This document shows, piece after piece, positions 19,345 through 28,031 of a DNA stretch of 64,000 nucleotides; positions within the stretch are counted from its first letter, which is position 1, and the number at the start of each line of letters is the position of its first letter. Under the pieces are notes generated by a model, which ran no database searches, was not told the DNA's origin, and worked only from the letters and a program-made list of their open reading frames with translations. The position numbers and the translations under genes were made by a program. The stretch is from assembly GCA_016707485.1 (NCBI GenBank), contig JADJHN010000002.1:248001-312000 (forward strand), read 5' to 3'. The DNA is from Lysobacterales bacterium (GTDB lineage: Bacteria; Pseudomonadota; Gammaproteobacteria; Xanthomonadales; Rhodanobacteraceae).

Positions 19345-21642
19345 TTATTTCAGGCTTTCACTCAGGATTCGTGGGGTGACGAAGATCAACAGCTCCGCCT
19401 TGGTGTCGGTGCGGCCGGTCTTCTTGAACAAGTTGCCGAGGATTGGCACGTCGCCGAGAAATGGAACCTTGGTCAGGTCGTCGCGCTTCTCGACCTCGTA
19501 AACGCCACCAAGAACGACGGTTTGGCCATTGTCGACCAGCACTGAAGTGTTGATCTCGCGCTTGTCGATGATCGGCACCTGGCCACCGCCGGGATTGTCG
19601 ATATAGCGGTTGACGGCATCCTTCTTGACGCCAAGATTGAGGACGACACGATCATCCGCAGTGATGGTCGGCGTGACCTTGAGTTCGAGCACGACTTCCT
19701 TGAACTGAACGGTTGCGGTTCCTGCGCCGCCACCGCCCGCGTTCTGGAAGGTGACATAAGCGACTTCCTGGCCCTGCTTGATGACGGCTTCCTTCTGGTT
19801 GGCGGTGACCACGCGCGGGCTTGAGACTACTTCGCCACGGCCTTCGGTCTGTGCAGCCGAAAGCTCCAAGTCAAGCAGATAGTCTGCGCCGAGGATGGCC
19901 AAGCCAAAGCTGCCCGCCGGGGTTGCCGCTGGCAGATTCACGTTCAGACGATCATTCAGGTTGGGCACGGCGATGCCGCCACCGCCACCGCCCGAGGATG
20001 ACGGAATCGAACCCGGGTTGAACACCGGCAAGCCACGGCCGCCGTTGAAGCGATTGTTCAATGCCAGATTGCTCATGCGATCGGTGCCGATCGCGGTGCC
20101 TGCCGTCGAAACGACATTGCCATTGTGATCTTCGTAACCGCCGCTGATGCCGAACTTGACGCCCAATTCGCGGGCAAAGGTATCGGTGGCAATGACGATG
20201 CGCGATTCAATCAATACCTGCTGCACGGGACGGTCAAGCACGGCAATCAATTGACGGATCTCGAGGATCTTCTGCGGCGTGTCGCTGACCAGTAGCGTGT
20301 TGGTGCGATCGTCGAAGCTGACCGTGCCGCGCTTGGAGAGGAACCCGCGCTCTTGTTGATTTGACTGCCCGGCACCTGCAGCCGTTTGGCCCGTCTGCAC
20401 ATCCTTGGTCAGCAGCGCTGCGATGTCCTTGGCATTGCCGTAGCTGATCGGAATGTAGTCGGAAATCAGTTCGACCTTGTCTTCCATCTGCAAACGCGCA
20501 TCGGCAAGCGCCTGTTCGCGCGAAGCGATTTCAGCCTGCGGCGCAACCCAGATCACGTTGCCTTGCTTGCGCTGATCGAGACCCTTGGCCTGCAGCACGA
20601 TATGCAGGGCCTGGTCCCATGGCACGTTGATCAGGCGCAGGGTCACATTGCCCTGCACGCTGTCGGCGACGACGATGTTCAGATCGGACACATCGGCAAT
20701 CAGCTGCAGCACCGAGCGGGTCGGAATGTCCTGGAAATTGAAGGTGACCCGGCTGCCGTTGAATACCGGTTCGGCATTCTTCTTGAGCTTCTCGTCCTCG
20801 CGCTTGGGCGAGATTTCCACGACATATTCATTGCCGGTTTGATAGGCGAGTTGTTCGAATGGCCCTTGTGCACTGATGTCGATGCGCACGCCGGTGCCCC
20901 GCGAACGGGTTTCGATGTACTGGACCGGCGTGGCGAAATCGAGGACATCGAGGCGCCTGGCCTGGTCAGGAGGCAGCTTCACGTTGAGGATGTCCAGAAC
21001 GATCTTGTCGCCTTCGCGCTTCAGGTCGGCGGCGGCGCCGGGGCCGGAAAAACTGACGACAATGCGGCCTTCACCGGTCTTGCCACGACGGAAATCCACA
21101 TTGCTGAGCGCCACCGTTTCATTGGCGACCTGCTTGGTCGGGTTCCTCGTCGCTGCCGAGGTTGCCGCAGCAGTCGAGCCGGAGATGTTCGCTGCAATCG
21201 ACAGGATCAACTCCTTGCCGTTGATGCGGGTTTCGTAGCTCGCCGGTCGGAACAGGTCGACGACAACGCGAGTCCTGCCTGCCGCTTCAACGGTCGAGAT
21301 CCCGGCGGTTGCGCCAGCACCGACTTCGATGCGGCGCTGGGTGATCGCATTGCGCGTGTCGGCGAGATCCAGGGCAATGCGCGGTGGCGATTCCGTCGTG
21401 AATGCCTGCGGCGCTACGACTGCTTCGGCGAAACGCATGGTTATGTCGACCTTGCCGCCGGGCTGCGCGGTGTAGGTGAGATCTTCCAGCACGTTTTCGG
21501 CCTGAACCGTTCCCATGAACATTAGCCCAAGCAATGCAAGCAAGCCTGCAATGCCGGCCTTGCGCATCCCTTTGGCGGGCCTGCGCCCGTGCAAGTCAGT
21601 AGCTGTCGTAATCATTTTGCTCACCCCCAACGGGTCGGTCAT
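19345..21642 (-). CDS. pilQ: Type IV pilus secretin PilQ
   Basis: A 765-residue outer-membrane secretin through which the type IV pilus passes. Order: signal peptide (GLLALLGLMFMGTVQA), AMIN domains that bind peptidoglycan (about residues 50-270), an STN/N0 domain (about 315-365), N1, and the C-terminal secretin domain with the VSSPRVVTANQKEA and VPFLGDVPILGNLF motifs. The ATG at 21642 overlaps the pilP stop as TAATG; a second ATG at 21615 has the better ribosome site (GGGGGTGAG) and may be the true start. Last of the pilMNOPQ set. Confidence 0.96.
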   Translation of the reverse strand: MTDPLGVSKMITTATDLHGRRPAKGMRKAGIAGLLALLGLMFMGTVQAENVLEDLTYTAQPGGKVDITMRFAEAVVAPQAFTTESPPRIALDLADTRNAITQRRIEVGAGATAGISTVEAAGRTRVVVDLFRPASYETRINGKELILSIAANISGSTAAATSAATRNPTKQVANETVALSNVDFRRGKTGEGRIVVSFSGPGAAADLKREGDKIVLDILNVKLPPDQARRLDVLDFATPVQYIETRSRGTGVRIDISAQGPFEQLAYQTGNEYVVEISPKREDEKLKKNAEPVFNGSRVTFNFQDIPTRSVLQLIADVSDLNIVVADSVQGNVTLRLINVPWDQALHIVLQAKGLDQRKQGNVIWVAPQAEIASREQALADARLQMEDKVELISDYIPISYGNAKDIAALLTKDVQTGQTAAGAGQSNQQERGFLSKRGTVSFDDRTNTLLVSDTPQKILEIRQLIAVLDRPVQQVLIESRIVIATDTFARELGVKFGISGGYEDHNGNVVSTAGTAIGTDRMSNLALNNRFNGGRGLPVFNPGSIPSSSGGGGGGIAVPNLNDRLNVNLPAATPAGSFGLAILGADYLLDLELSAAQTEGRGEVVSSPRVVTANQKEAVIKQGQEVAYVTFQNAGGGGAGTATVQFKEVVLELKVTPTITADDRVVLNLGVKKDAVNRYIDNPGGGQVPIIDKREINTSVLVDNGQTVVLGGVYEVEKRDDLTKVPFLGDVPILGNLFKKTGRTDTKAELLIFVTPRILSESLK

Positions 21643-22184
21643 TACTTGCTGGCATCCGCCAACGAAATCGAGGTTTGGCGCTCTACCCAGCCGCCTGTCT
21701 GATTCGGCACCAACTCGACCAGGTCAATCTGGCCCTCGTTGATTGCCGTTATTCGGCCGTAATTCTGACCCACATAATTGCCCACATGAACGCGGCGGAT
21801 GACCCCTTCCGGATCCTTCAACAAACCTTCTGGCGCCGTCGGCGATCCAAGCGTACCGACCATCTTCAAGCCATCGAGCGGGTAGGACTCGAGCGGTTCG
21901 CGGGTCCGGTTCTGATCCGGCCGGGGTCCGGCGCTGGCCGCTTCTTCGTCTTCCTCGCGGCTCGGCAGATCGAACGGATCGCGGTCATCCGGCGCGCGCA
22001 AGGTGTATTCGAACGTCTCGAAAGTCTTGATTGCCGGCGGCGGATCAATTGGCGTGCCCTTCTTGGCTTTTTCCTGCTGCACCCACTTTTCAACCTCTTC
22101 CTTGCCGGACATGCAGCCGCTGAGGACGGCGAGCGTCATGAGGGTGGCAGCCAGTCGGAAAGTGATCGCGAATGGAGATTTCAT
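21642..22184 (-). CDS. pilP: Type IV pilus assembly lipoprotein PilP
   Basis: A 180-residue inner-membrane lipoprotein with lipobox LSGC near residue 21. PilP links the inner-membrane PilM-PilN-PilO platform to the PilQ secretin; the C-terminal half carries the small beta domain (LKMVGTLG ... VGNYVGQNYGRI) that contacts PilQ. The ATG at 22184 has GGAGGAA 8 nt upstream and sits 1 nt from the pilO stop; an in-frame ATG farther upstream lacks a signal sequence. Confidence 0.94.
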   Translation of the reverse strand: MKSPFAITFRLAATLMTLAVLSGCMSGKEEVEKWVQQEKAKKGTPIDPPPAIKTFETFEYTLRAPDDRDPFDLPSREEDEEAASAGPRPDQNRTREPLESYPLDGLKMVGTLGSPTAPEGLLKDPEGVIRRVHVGNYVGQNYGRITAINEGQIDLVELVPNQTGGWVERQTSISLADASK

Positions 22185-22185
22185 A

Positions 22186-22860
22186 TCACTTTCCTCCCGT
22201 GGCTTTGGCGCCTTTTGGCGCATTTGCACTTTCGAATTCGGCGATCTCGTCACCGTCCATGTAGCGGTAGGTCTTGACCGTGCCTTCCAGGGTCAGGGTT
22301 CCGGAGGCAGCACCGGTCTTGTCCGATTTGGCCGTCGACGGACGCAGGGAAACGTCATGCATGGTCAGGATCACCACGCGGGGCAGCGAAGCCACCTTGC
22401 TGATGAACGAGCCGAATTCGTGATAGGTGCCGACCATGCGCAACTGGATCGGTTTCTCCGCATAGAAGCCCTTCATTACCTCCGGGCCCGGCTGGAACAG
22501 CTCGTTGGTGATGCCGGCACCAAGCGCCGCCTGGGATATCTCGAGGATCAGCTTCGGCATTTCGGTCTTGCCGGGAAGCTGATTGATCATCTGCTGCAGC
22601 TCGTCGGTCATGTCCTCGAGCTGTTTTTCATAGGCGGCAAGATTGACAACCTGGGCCTGCTTCTTGACGAAATCGGCGCGCAGCCCGACCTCTTTCTGCT
22701 CGGCACGTTCGAGATCCTCCTGCTGCACGCTGATCTGGAACCACCAGCCGAGGAACAGGATCACGGCAACGATCAGGAAGGCGAAAAAGCCCTTGATCGA
22801 TTTCGGCCAATGACCGACGTTGTTGCGATCCAGATTGCGTAGATCGTCGAAGAAACTCAT
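22186..22860 (-). CDS. pilO: Type IV pilus assembly protein PilO
   Basis: A 224-residue bitopic inner-membrane protein: short cytoplasmic N-terminus, one helix (FFAFLIVAVILFLGWWF at about residues 24-42), a periplasmic coiled coil and a ferredoxin-like domain. It heterodimerises with PilN. Its start overlaps the pilN stop by 4 nt. Confidence 0.94.
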   Translation of the reverse strand: MSFFDDLRNLDRNNVGHWPKSIKGFFAFLIVAVILFLGWWFQISVQQEDLERAEQKEVGLRADFVKKQAQVVNLAAYEKQLEDMTDELQQMINQLPGKTEMPKLILEISQAALGAGITNELFQPGPEVMKGFYAEKPIQLRMVGTYHEFGSFISKVASLPRVVILTMHDVSLRPSTAKSDKTGAASGTLTLEGTVKTYRYMDGDEIAEFESANAPKGAKATGGK

Positions 22861-23585
22861 GGCTTCTTCTCCTCGGCGGGCGGCGTCTGCTCCGCAGCAG
22901 GCTTGCTGGTCAGCTTGCTGGCGGCATCGTTGAGTTGCTCGCCGAGATCGGCTGGCTTGGCAGCCGGGGATTTCTCAGCCCCACTCTCGGCAGGTGCCGA
23001 GGCCGCCGTCGCGGCGGCGGCTTCGGCCTCGGCGGTCTTCTTGGTGGTGACCGCCAGCGAGAACACGTAAGGCATCTTGGCGTCCGCGCCTGGAGCGCCT
23101 TCCTTGCTTTCGATCTTGGCCAGGTCGGCCTTGCCGAGATACGGCGAATTCTCCAGCGCACGCATGTAGGTAGCTACGCGGGTGCTCGATTCGGCGACGC
23201 CTTCAAGCGTCAACCTGTCACCATTCTGCTTGAGCGAGGTCAACCGTGTCCCGTCGGGAATGCTCTTCGACATTTGGTCGAACAGGTGAACCATCTGCGA
23301 TCGATTCGACTGCAGGTCTTCGATGATTTCCTTGCGCGCAAGCAGTTGCGAGCGGACCTTCTCGAGGTTCTGGATCTTCTCGATGTCCTTTTCGAGCAGC
23401 TTGATCTGTTGTTCGAGATAGGTGTTGCGTTCGTTCTGGTTGTCGATGCGCATGCCCATCCAGTAGGACGCGCACATGAACACGAGCACCGCCGACACGG
23501 CGGTGGCCGCGAGCATCATGTAGAACTCGCGCTCGCGCTGTTTGCGCCGCTCGGCTCGCCACGGAAGTAGGTTGATTCTGGCCAT
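22857..23585 (-). CDS. pilN: Type IV pilus assembly protein PilN
   Basis: A 242-residue bitopic protein. The N-terminus MARINLLPWR is the conserved segment that docks into cytoplasmic PilM. One helix (about residues 22-45), a coiled coil and a ferredoxin-like periplasmic domain follow, and then an Ala/Pro/Lys-rich tail of about 60 residues that is longer than usual. The ATG at 23585 overlaps the pilM stop (TGATG) and has GAGGAG upstream; a longer in-frame start is not supported. Confidence 0.94.
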   Translation of the reverse strand: MARINLLPWRAERRKQREREFYMMLAATAVSAVLVFMCASYWMGMRIDNQNERNTYLEQQIKLLEKDIEKIQNLEKVRSQLLARKEIIEDLQSNRSQMVHLFDQMSKSIPDGTRLTSLKQNGDRLTLEGVAESSTRVATYMRALENSPYLGKADLAKIESKEGAPGADAKMPYVFSLAVTTKKTAEAEAAAATAASAPAESGAEKSPAAKPADLGEQLNDAASKLTSKPAAEQTPPAEEKKP

Positions 23586-24643
23586 CAGTCGAAACTCCTC
23601 ATCGCCAGTCCACATGCGATCATCAGAGCCGGAGCATCCTGGGCCAGGGTCTGCGCCTGCACGCGCGAGGATAGCGACATGTTGGCCAGCGGGTTTGCCA
23701 CGACGCAGGGCACACCCAGTTGCTCTTCAACCATGTCGGCAACCCCGGTGATCGAGGCGCAGCCGCCGGCAAGGACGATCTGGTCAACGCGGCTGTATTC
23801 GCTGCCGGCGAAGAAAAACTGCAGGAGTCGGCTGATTTGCTGGACCATCGCCTCCTTGAACGGCTCCAGCACCTCGATCTCGTAGGATTCCGGCAAACCG
23901 CCCTGGCGCTTGGCCAGCCCGGCCTCCTCGTAACTGAGTCCGTAGCGACGCATGACTTCGTCAGTCAGTTGCTTGCCGCCAAACACCTGTTCGCGCGAGT
24001 AGATGGTGCGCTGGTTGCGCAGCACGATCAGCGTCGTCATGGTTGCGCCAACGTCGATGACCGCGACCACGGCATCCTTTGGCACCGACAACTGGTCGGC
24101 AATCAGGCGGAACGCGTTTTCCATCGCGAACGCCTCGACATCCATGGTCTTGGCGGTGAGGCCGCCGAGATCGAGCGCGGCGACGCGCAGATCCACGTTT
24201 TCGGTTCGCGATGCCGCCAGCAGGACATTGACCATGTCCGGGTTGTCCTTGACCGGGCCAATCACCTCGAAATCGAGACTGACTTCCTCGATCGGGTAGG
24301 GAATGTACTGATTGGCTTCGATCTGGATCTGCGCCTCCATGTCCTCTTCGGACAAGTCGGCGGGCATCGGCACGATCTTTGTGATGACCGCGGAGCCTGC
24401 CACGGCGGCGGCCGCAGACCGGGTTTTCGCCCCGGATCGGCTGAGTGCCCGGCGAATGGCTTCGCCCACAGCCTCGACTTCGACAATGTTCTTCTCGACG
24501 ACGGCGTTGGGCGGCAGAGCCTCGACGGCATAATGTTCCACGCGGTAGCGACCGCCAGCCTGACCCAGTTGCAGCAGCTTAACGGCTGTTGAACTGATGT
24601 CGACTCCGATCAGGACCGGTGTCTTAGGAGTGAAGAGTCCCAC
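23585..24643 (-). CDS. pilM: Type IV pilus assembly actin-like ATPase PilM
   Basis: A 352-residue cytoplasmic protein of the actin/FtsA-like fold. Phosphate-1 motif is VDISSTAVKLLQL near the N-terminus and the second phosphate/adenosine region is VIDVGATMTTL and LAGGCASITG. It binds PilN and connects the alignment complex to the motor. First gene of the pil operon, transcribed away from the penicillin-binding protein gene, an arrangement common to gammaproteobacteria. Confidence 0.95.
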   Translation of the reverse strand: MGLFTPKTPVLIGVDISSTAVKLLQLGQAGGRYRVEHYAVEALPPNAVVEKNIVEVEAVGEAIRRALSRSGAKTRSAAAAVAGSAVITKIVPMPADLSEEDMEAQIQIEANQYIPYPIEEVSLDFEVIGPVKDNPDMVNVLLAASRTENVDLRVAALDLGGLTAKTMDVEAFAMENAFRLIADQLSVPKDAVVAVIDVGATMTTLIVLRNQRTIYSREQVFGGKQLTDEVMRRYGLSYEEAGLAKRQGGLPESYEIEVLEPFKEAMVQQISRLLQFFFAGSEYSRVDQIVLAGGCASITGVADMVEEQLGVPCVVANPLANMSLSSRVQAQTLAQDAPALMIACGLAMRSFD

Positions 24644-24693
24644 TACTTTTTCCCCTTCCCACGCGCCCTTACGAGCGAAACATGTGTTTTCAC

Positions 24694-24722
24694 ATTAAAT
24701 CTAAAACCTGACCACTTGGCAA
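24694..24722 (-). promoter_or_regulatory. Probable sigma-70 promoter of pilMNOPQ
   Basis: On the minus strand TTGCCA is separated by exactly 17 nt from TTTAAT, ending about 50 nt before the pilM start. It lies in the 220-nt divergent region shared with the PBP1A gene, where the opposing direction shows a -10-like TATACT at 24829-24834 without a clear -35. Confidence 0.5.
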
Positions 24723-24863
24723 CAGGGATCGTTGAAAAAGTCGATCCCGTCGCGAAAACTGCCCTGAATTGCCCGAATTGGTCAGACCTGGCGCCCCAAG
24801 GGTGACCCGGAAAAACCCTCAAAGCACCTATACTCTGTCGATTGCGCAACGATCCTTCCTTGA

Positions 24864-27362
24864 ATGCCATCACAAGTCGCACCTCCCGCTCGCCTCCTGT
24901 TTCGACTCGCCCGCTACGCGCTGTACCTCGGATTCGGCGCTGCCGTGCTCGGTGGTCTCGGCCTCGGCATCGCCTACTGGTTGATTTCCCCGCGCCTGCC
25001 TTCGGCCGAATCGCTGCGCGATGTGCAGTTGCAGGTACCGCTGAAGGTTCTCTCGGCGGATGGCAAGCTGATGGCCACATTCGGCGAAACACGGCGCATC
25101 CCCATCCACATGAGCGATGTGCCTGATCGCCTCAAATATGCGGTGTTGTCGGCGGAAGACGCGGATTTCTACAGTCATTCCGGCATCGATGTCACCGGCA
25201 TCCTGCGTGCGGTGTGGCTGGTCGCAACGACCGGCAGCAAGCATGTGGCCGGTGGCAGCACGATCACCCAGCAGGTGGCCAGGCAGTTCTTCCTGAGCCC
25301 GGAAGTCACCTATACGCGCAAGCTGTCCGAGATCTTCCTCGCCTTCCGCATCGAGAATGCGCTGAGCAAGGACGAGATCCTCGAGCTTTACCTCAACAAG
25401 AGTTTCTTCGGCAATCGCGCCTACGGCATTGCCGCTGCCGCCGAGTTCTATTACGGCAAGACCCTGGACCAGCTGACCCAGGCCGAGTGCGCGATGCTGG
25501 CATCGTTGCCGAAATTTCCGTCCACCGGCAATCCGATCAACAACATGCCGCGCGCCCTGTTGCGTCGTGCCTATGTGCTTGGTCGCATGCATGACCTCGG
25601 CCACATCGACCAGGCCGGCTACGATCAGGCCATGGCCGAACAGGACCAGTCCTTCGCTCACGAGCCGCCCATCGAGATCGAAGCATCCTATGTGGCGGAA
25701 CTGGTTCGCCAGGAAGCAATCGAGCGCCTCGGCAACGATGCCCTCAACAATGGCTACGTGATCCAGACCACAATCGATTCGTCGGACCAGGAAGCGGCCA
25801 ACCAGGCCTTGCGTGATGCTCTTATCGATTACGACACGCGTCACGGCTATCGCGGTGCCGAAGCTCATGTGGAGATCCCTGCGAATGCGCAACCGGCTGA
25901 TTTGATCCGCCTCATCGATGGCTACCGTTCGGTGAACGGACTCGTGCCCGGTGTCGTCAGCCATGTCGATGCCGAGACAGCCCTCGTGCAGATGGCCGAC
26001 GGCCAGAGTGCCGCACTCGACATCAAGGCCGTGGAATGGGCGCGGTCATACATCGACGACAGTCGTCGCGGCGGCACACCCAAGCAGATTGGCGAGGTGC
26101 TCAAGCCTGGCGACATCGTGCGTGTCTTGCGCGATCAGGAAGGTGCGTGGAAGCTCGGCCAGATTCCTGCCGTGCAAGGCGCCCTGGTCGGGCTGGATCC
26201 CGACGATGGCGCCATCCGCTCGATGATTGGCGGCTTCAACTTTTCGCGCAGCAAATACAACCGCGCCACCCAGTCCAGTCGTTCGGCCGGCTCCAGTTTC
26301 AAGCCGTTCATCTACTCGGCAGCGTTCGACCACGGTTTCACGCCGGCATCCGTGATCAATGACGCGCCGCTGGTCTTTCCGGACGTCTCACGCCCCGATG
26401 GCCTGTGGACGCCTTCCAACGACGACGGCAAGTTCGACGGGCCGATTCGCCTGCGCGAAGCGTTGGTGCGCTCCAAGAATCTCGTCTCGGTGCGCCTGCT
26501 CGATGCCATCGGCGTGCACTACGCGCACGAGTATGTCACCCGCTTCGGCTTTACCGCCCAGCAGGTCCCCGAGAACCTGTCGATGGCGCTCGGCACCGCG
26601 GCTGTTTCACCGCTGTCCATGGCACGCGGCTATGCGGTGATCGCCAACGGTGGATTCCTCGTCGACCCCTACCTCATTGCGACGATCGTTGATCGCGACG
26701 GCAAGTCCATCTACCACGCCAATCCGGCTCGCGCATGCAGGGATTGCCCCGAACGCCTGCAGGAGGAGGCGCGCCTGCAGGCGGCCCCGGCGAGCGCGCC
26801 GGCGACCTCGGGCTTCAGTCCGATTTCCGCAGCGCATGCGGAAACCGCTGCGGCAACCGATGTTGACGCGCTGCGCCTGGCTCCGCGCGTCATCGATGCG
26901 CGCAATGCCTACCTGGTCACATCGCTGATGCGCGACGTCGTGCGCCGCGGCACCGGCTCGGGGGCAATGGTTCTCAAGCGCAACGATCTGGCGGGCAAGA
27001 CCGGCACCACCAATGACTACCGCGATGCCTGGTTTTCAGGGTTCAATGCCCGGGTCGTTGCCACCGCCTGGGTCGGGTTCGATGATTTCAGCTCGCTCGG
27101 CAGTCGCGAATTCGGTGCCAAATCGGCGTTGCCCATCTGGATCGGCTTCATGCGCGCGGCACTCGATGGCATGGACGAACAACCCTTCGAGATGCCTGCA
27201 GGCATCACCACGGCCAGAATCGATCGCGACAGTGGCCTGCTCGCGCCAGCCGGGGATCCGGATTCGATGATCGAGTACTTCAAGACCGAGGACGTCAACC
27301 AGTTGGCGACGCGGCCGGACAAGCAAAGCGAAGAGCAGCGCGAAGCCTACGACGTATTCTGA
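24864..27362 (+). CDS. mrcA: Penicillin-binding protein 1A (bifunctional transglycosylase/transpeptidase)
   Basis: An 832-residue class A PBP that polymerises and cross-links peptidoglycan at the periplasmic face. A membrane anchor spans about residues 15-40; the GT51 transglycosylase domain (about 60-230) has SAEDADFYSHSG and GGSTITQQVARQ; an OB-like insert follows; the transpeptidase domain holds S477-S-F-K480, S537-K-N539 and K712-T-G. A nonconserved Ala-rich insert lies around residues 630-670. It is divergent from pilM and its stop overlaps the next gene as TGATG. Confidence 0.96.
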   Translation: MPSQVAPPARLLFRLARYALYLGFGAAVLGGLGLGIAYWLISPRLPSAESLRDVQLQVPLKVLSADGKLMATFGETRRIPIHMSDVPDRLKYAVLSAEDADFYSHSGIDVTGILRAVWLVATTGSKHVAGGSTITQQVARQFFLSPEVTYTRKLSEIFLAFRIENALSKDEILELYLNKSFFGNRAYGIAAAAEFYYGKTLDQLTQAECAMLASLPKFPSTGNPINNMPRALLRRAYVLGRMHDLGHIDQAGYDQAMAEQDQSFAHEPPIEIEASYVAELVRQEAIERLGNDALNNGYVIQTTIDSSDQEAANQALRDALIDYDTRHGYRGAEAHVEIPANAQPADLIRLIDGYRSVNGLVPGVVSHVDAETALVQMADGQSAALDIKAVEWARSYIDDSRRGGTPKQIGEVLKPGDIVRVLRDQEGAWKLGQIPAVQGALVGLDPDDGAIRSMIGGFNFSRSKYNRATQSSRSAGSSFKPFIYSAAFDHGFTPASVINDAPLVFPDVSRPDGLWTPSNDDGKFDGPIRLREALVRSKNLVSVRLLDAIGVHYAHEYVTRFGFTAQQVPENLSMALGTAAVSPLSMARGYAVIANGGFLVDPYLIATIVDRDGKSIYHANPARACRDCPERLQEEARLQAAPASAPATSGFSPISAAHAETAAATDVDALRLAPRVIDARNAYLVTSLMRDVVRRGTGSGAMVLKRNDLAGKTGTTNDYRDAWFSGFNARVVATAWVGFDDFSSLGSREFGAKSALPIWIGFMRAALDGMDEQPFEMPAGITTARIDRDSGLLAPAGDPDSMIEYFKTEDVNQLATRPDKQSEEQREAYDVF

Positions 27363-27967
27363 TGCGATCGAATTGCCGCGAGGATGCCGCGCAGACGCGC
27401 AGACGCATTGCGGTCGAGGCGGCACGCCTGATTGCCGAACACGGCATGCGCGATTTTCACGCTGCCAAGCGCAAGGCGGCGCAACGCCTCGGCCTTGCCG
27501 AGACTGCGCCACTCCCGCGTAACGCCGAAATTGACGAAGCCTTGCGCGAGCACCAACGCCTGTTTCAGGGCCATTCACAGCCGGCGCAGCTGCGCCTTTT
27601 GCGCGAAGCTGCAATTGAGGCCATGCGCTTTTTCGCGCGTTTCGAGCCGCGCCTGGTCGGCGCGGTTCTGGAAGGCACGGCGGATGCGGTGTCGGCGGTT
27701 TGCCTGCATCTGTTTCACGACAACTTCGGCGAAGTGATCGGCTTTCTCGATGAGCATGGCATCCCGTTCGAGCAGCAGGATCGGGAGTTCCGCTTTTCTG
27801 CAGAGTTGCGCGAGGCATTCCCGGTACTGCTGTTTTCTGCCGCCGGAACCCGCGTCGATGTGAGCGTCTTTCCACTCGACGGTCTGCGTCGCGCACCGCT
27901 GGATCGCAACAACGAGCGACCGATGCGTCGAGCCACGCTCGAGGTGCTGCTGACTCTGGTCGACTGA
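27362..27967 (+). CDS. Uncharacterised 201-residue protein coupled to PBP1A
   Basis: Start ATG shares its first nucleotide with the PBP1A stop (TGATG), so translation is probably coupled. The product is soluble with no signal or membrane segment. The first 45 residues (RRRIAVEAARLIAEHGMRDF) superficially resemble the helix preceding a TetR DNA-binding domain, but the C-terminal two thirds (a mixed alpha/beta region ending in MRRATLEVLLTLVD) do not match a TetR ligand domain that I recognise. I have the impression of a conserved hypothetical found next to ponA in xanthomonads, but cannot verify it. Function unknown. Confidence 0.75.
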   Translation: MRSNCREDAAQTRRRIAVEAARLIAEHGMRDFHAAKRKAAQRLGLAETAPLPRNAEIDEALREHQRLFQGHSQPAQLRLLREAAIEAMRFFARFEPRLVGAVLEGTADAVSAVCLHLFHDNFGEVIGFLDEHGIPFEQQDREFRFSAELREAFPVLLFSAAGTRVDVSVFPLDGLRRAPLDRNNERPMRRATLEVLLTLVD

Positions 27968-27987
27968 GCCTGCGTTCCGGCAGGCTC
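27966..27987. terminator. Hairpin between convergent genes
   Basis: An 8-bp stem GAGCCTGC / GCAGGCTC with a 6-nt loop starts at the stop codon of the plus-strand gene and lies about 45 nt before the end of gltA on the other strand. No T run follows, so it may be a weak or Rho-assisted terminator. Confidence 0.45.
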
Positions 27988-28031
27988 CACGACATTTTGC
28001 CAATGCACGGTTGTGGTGTGGCTGATTGCGC

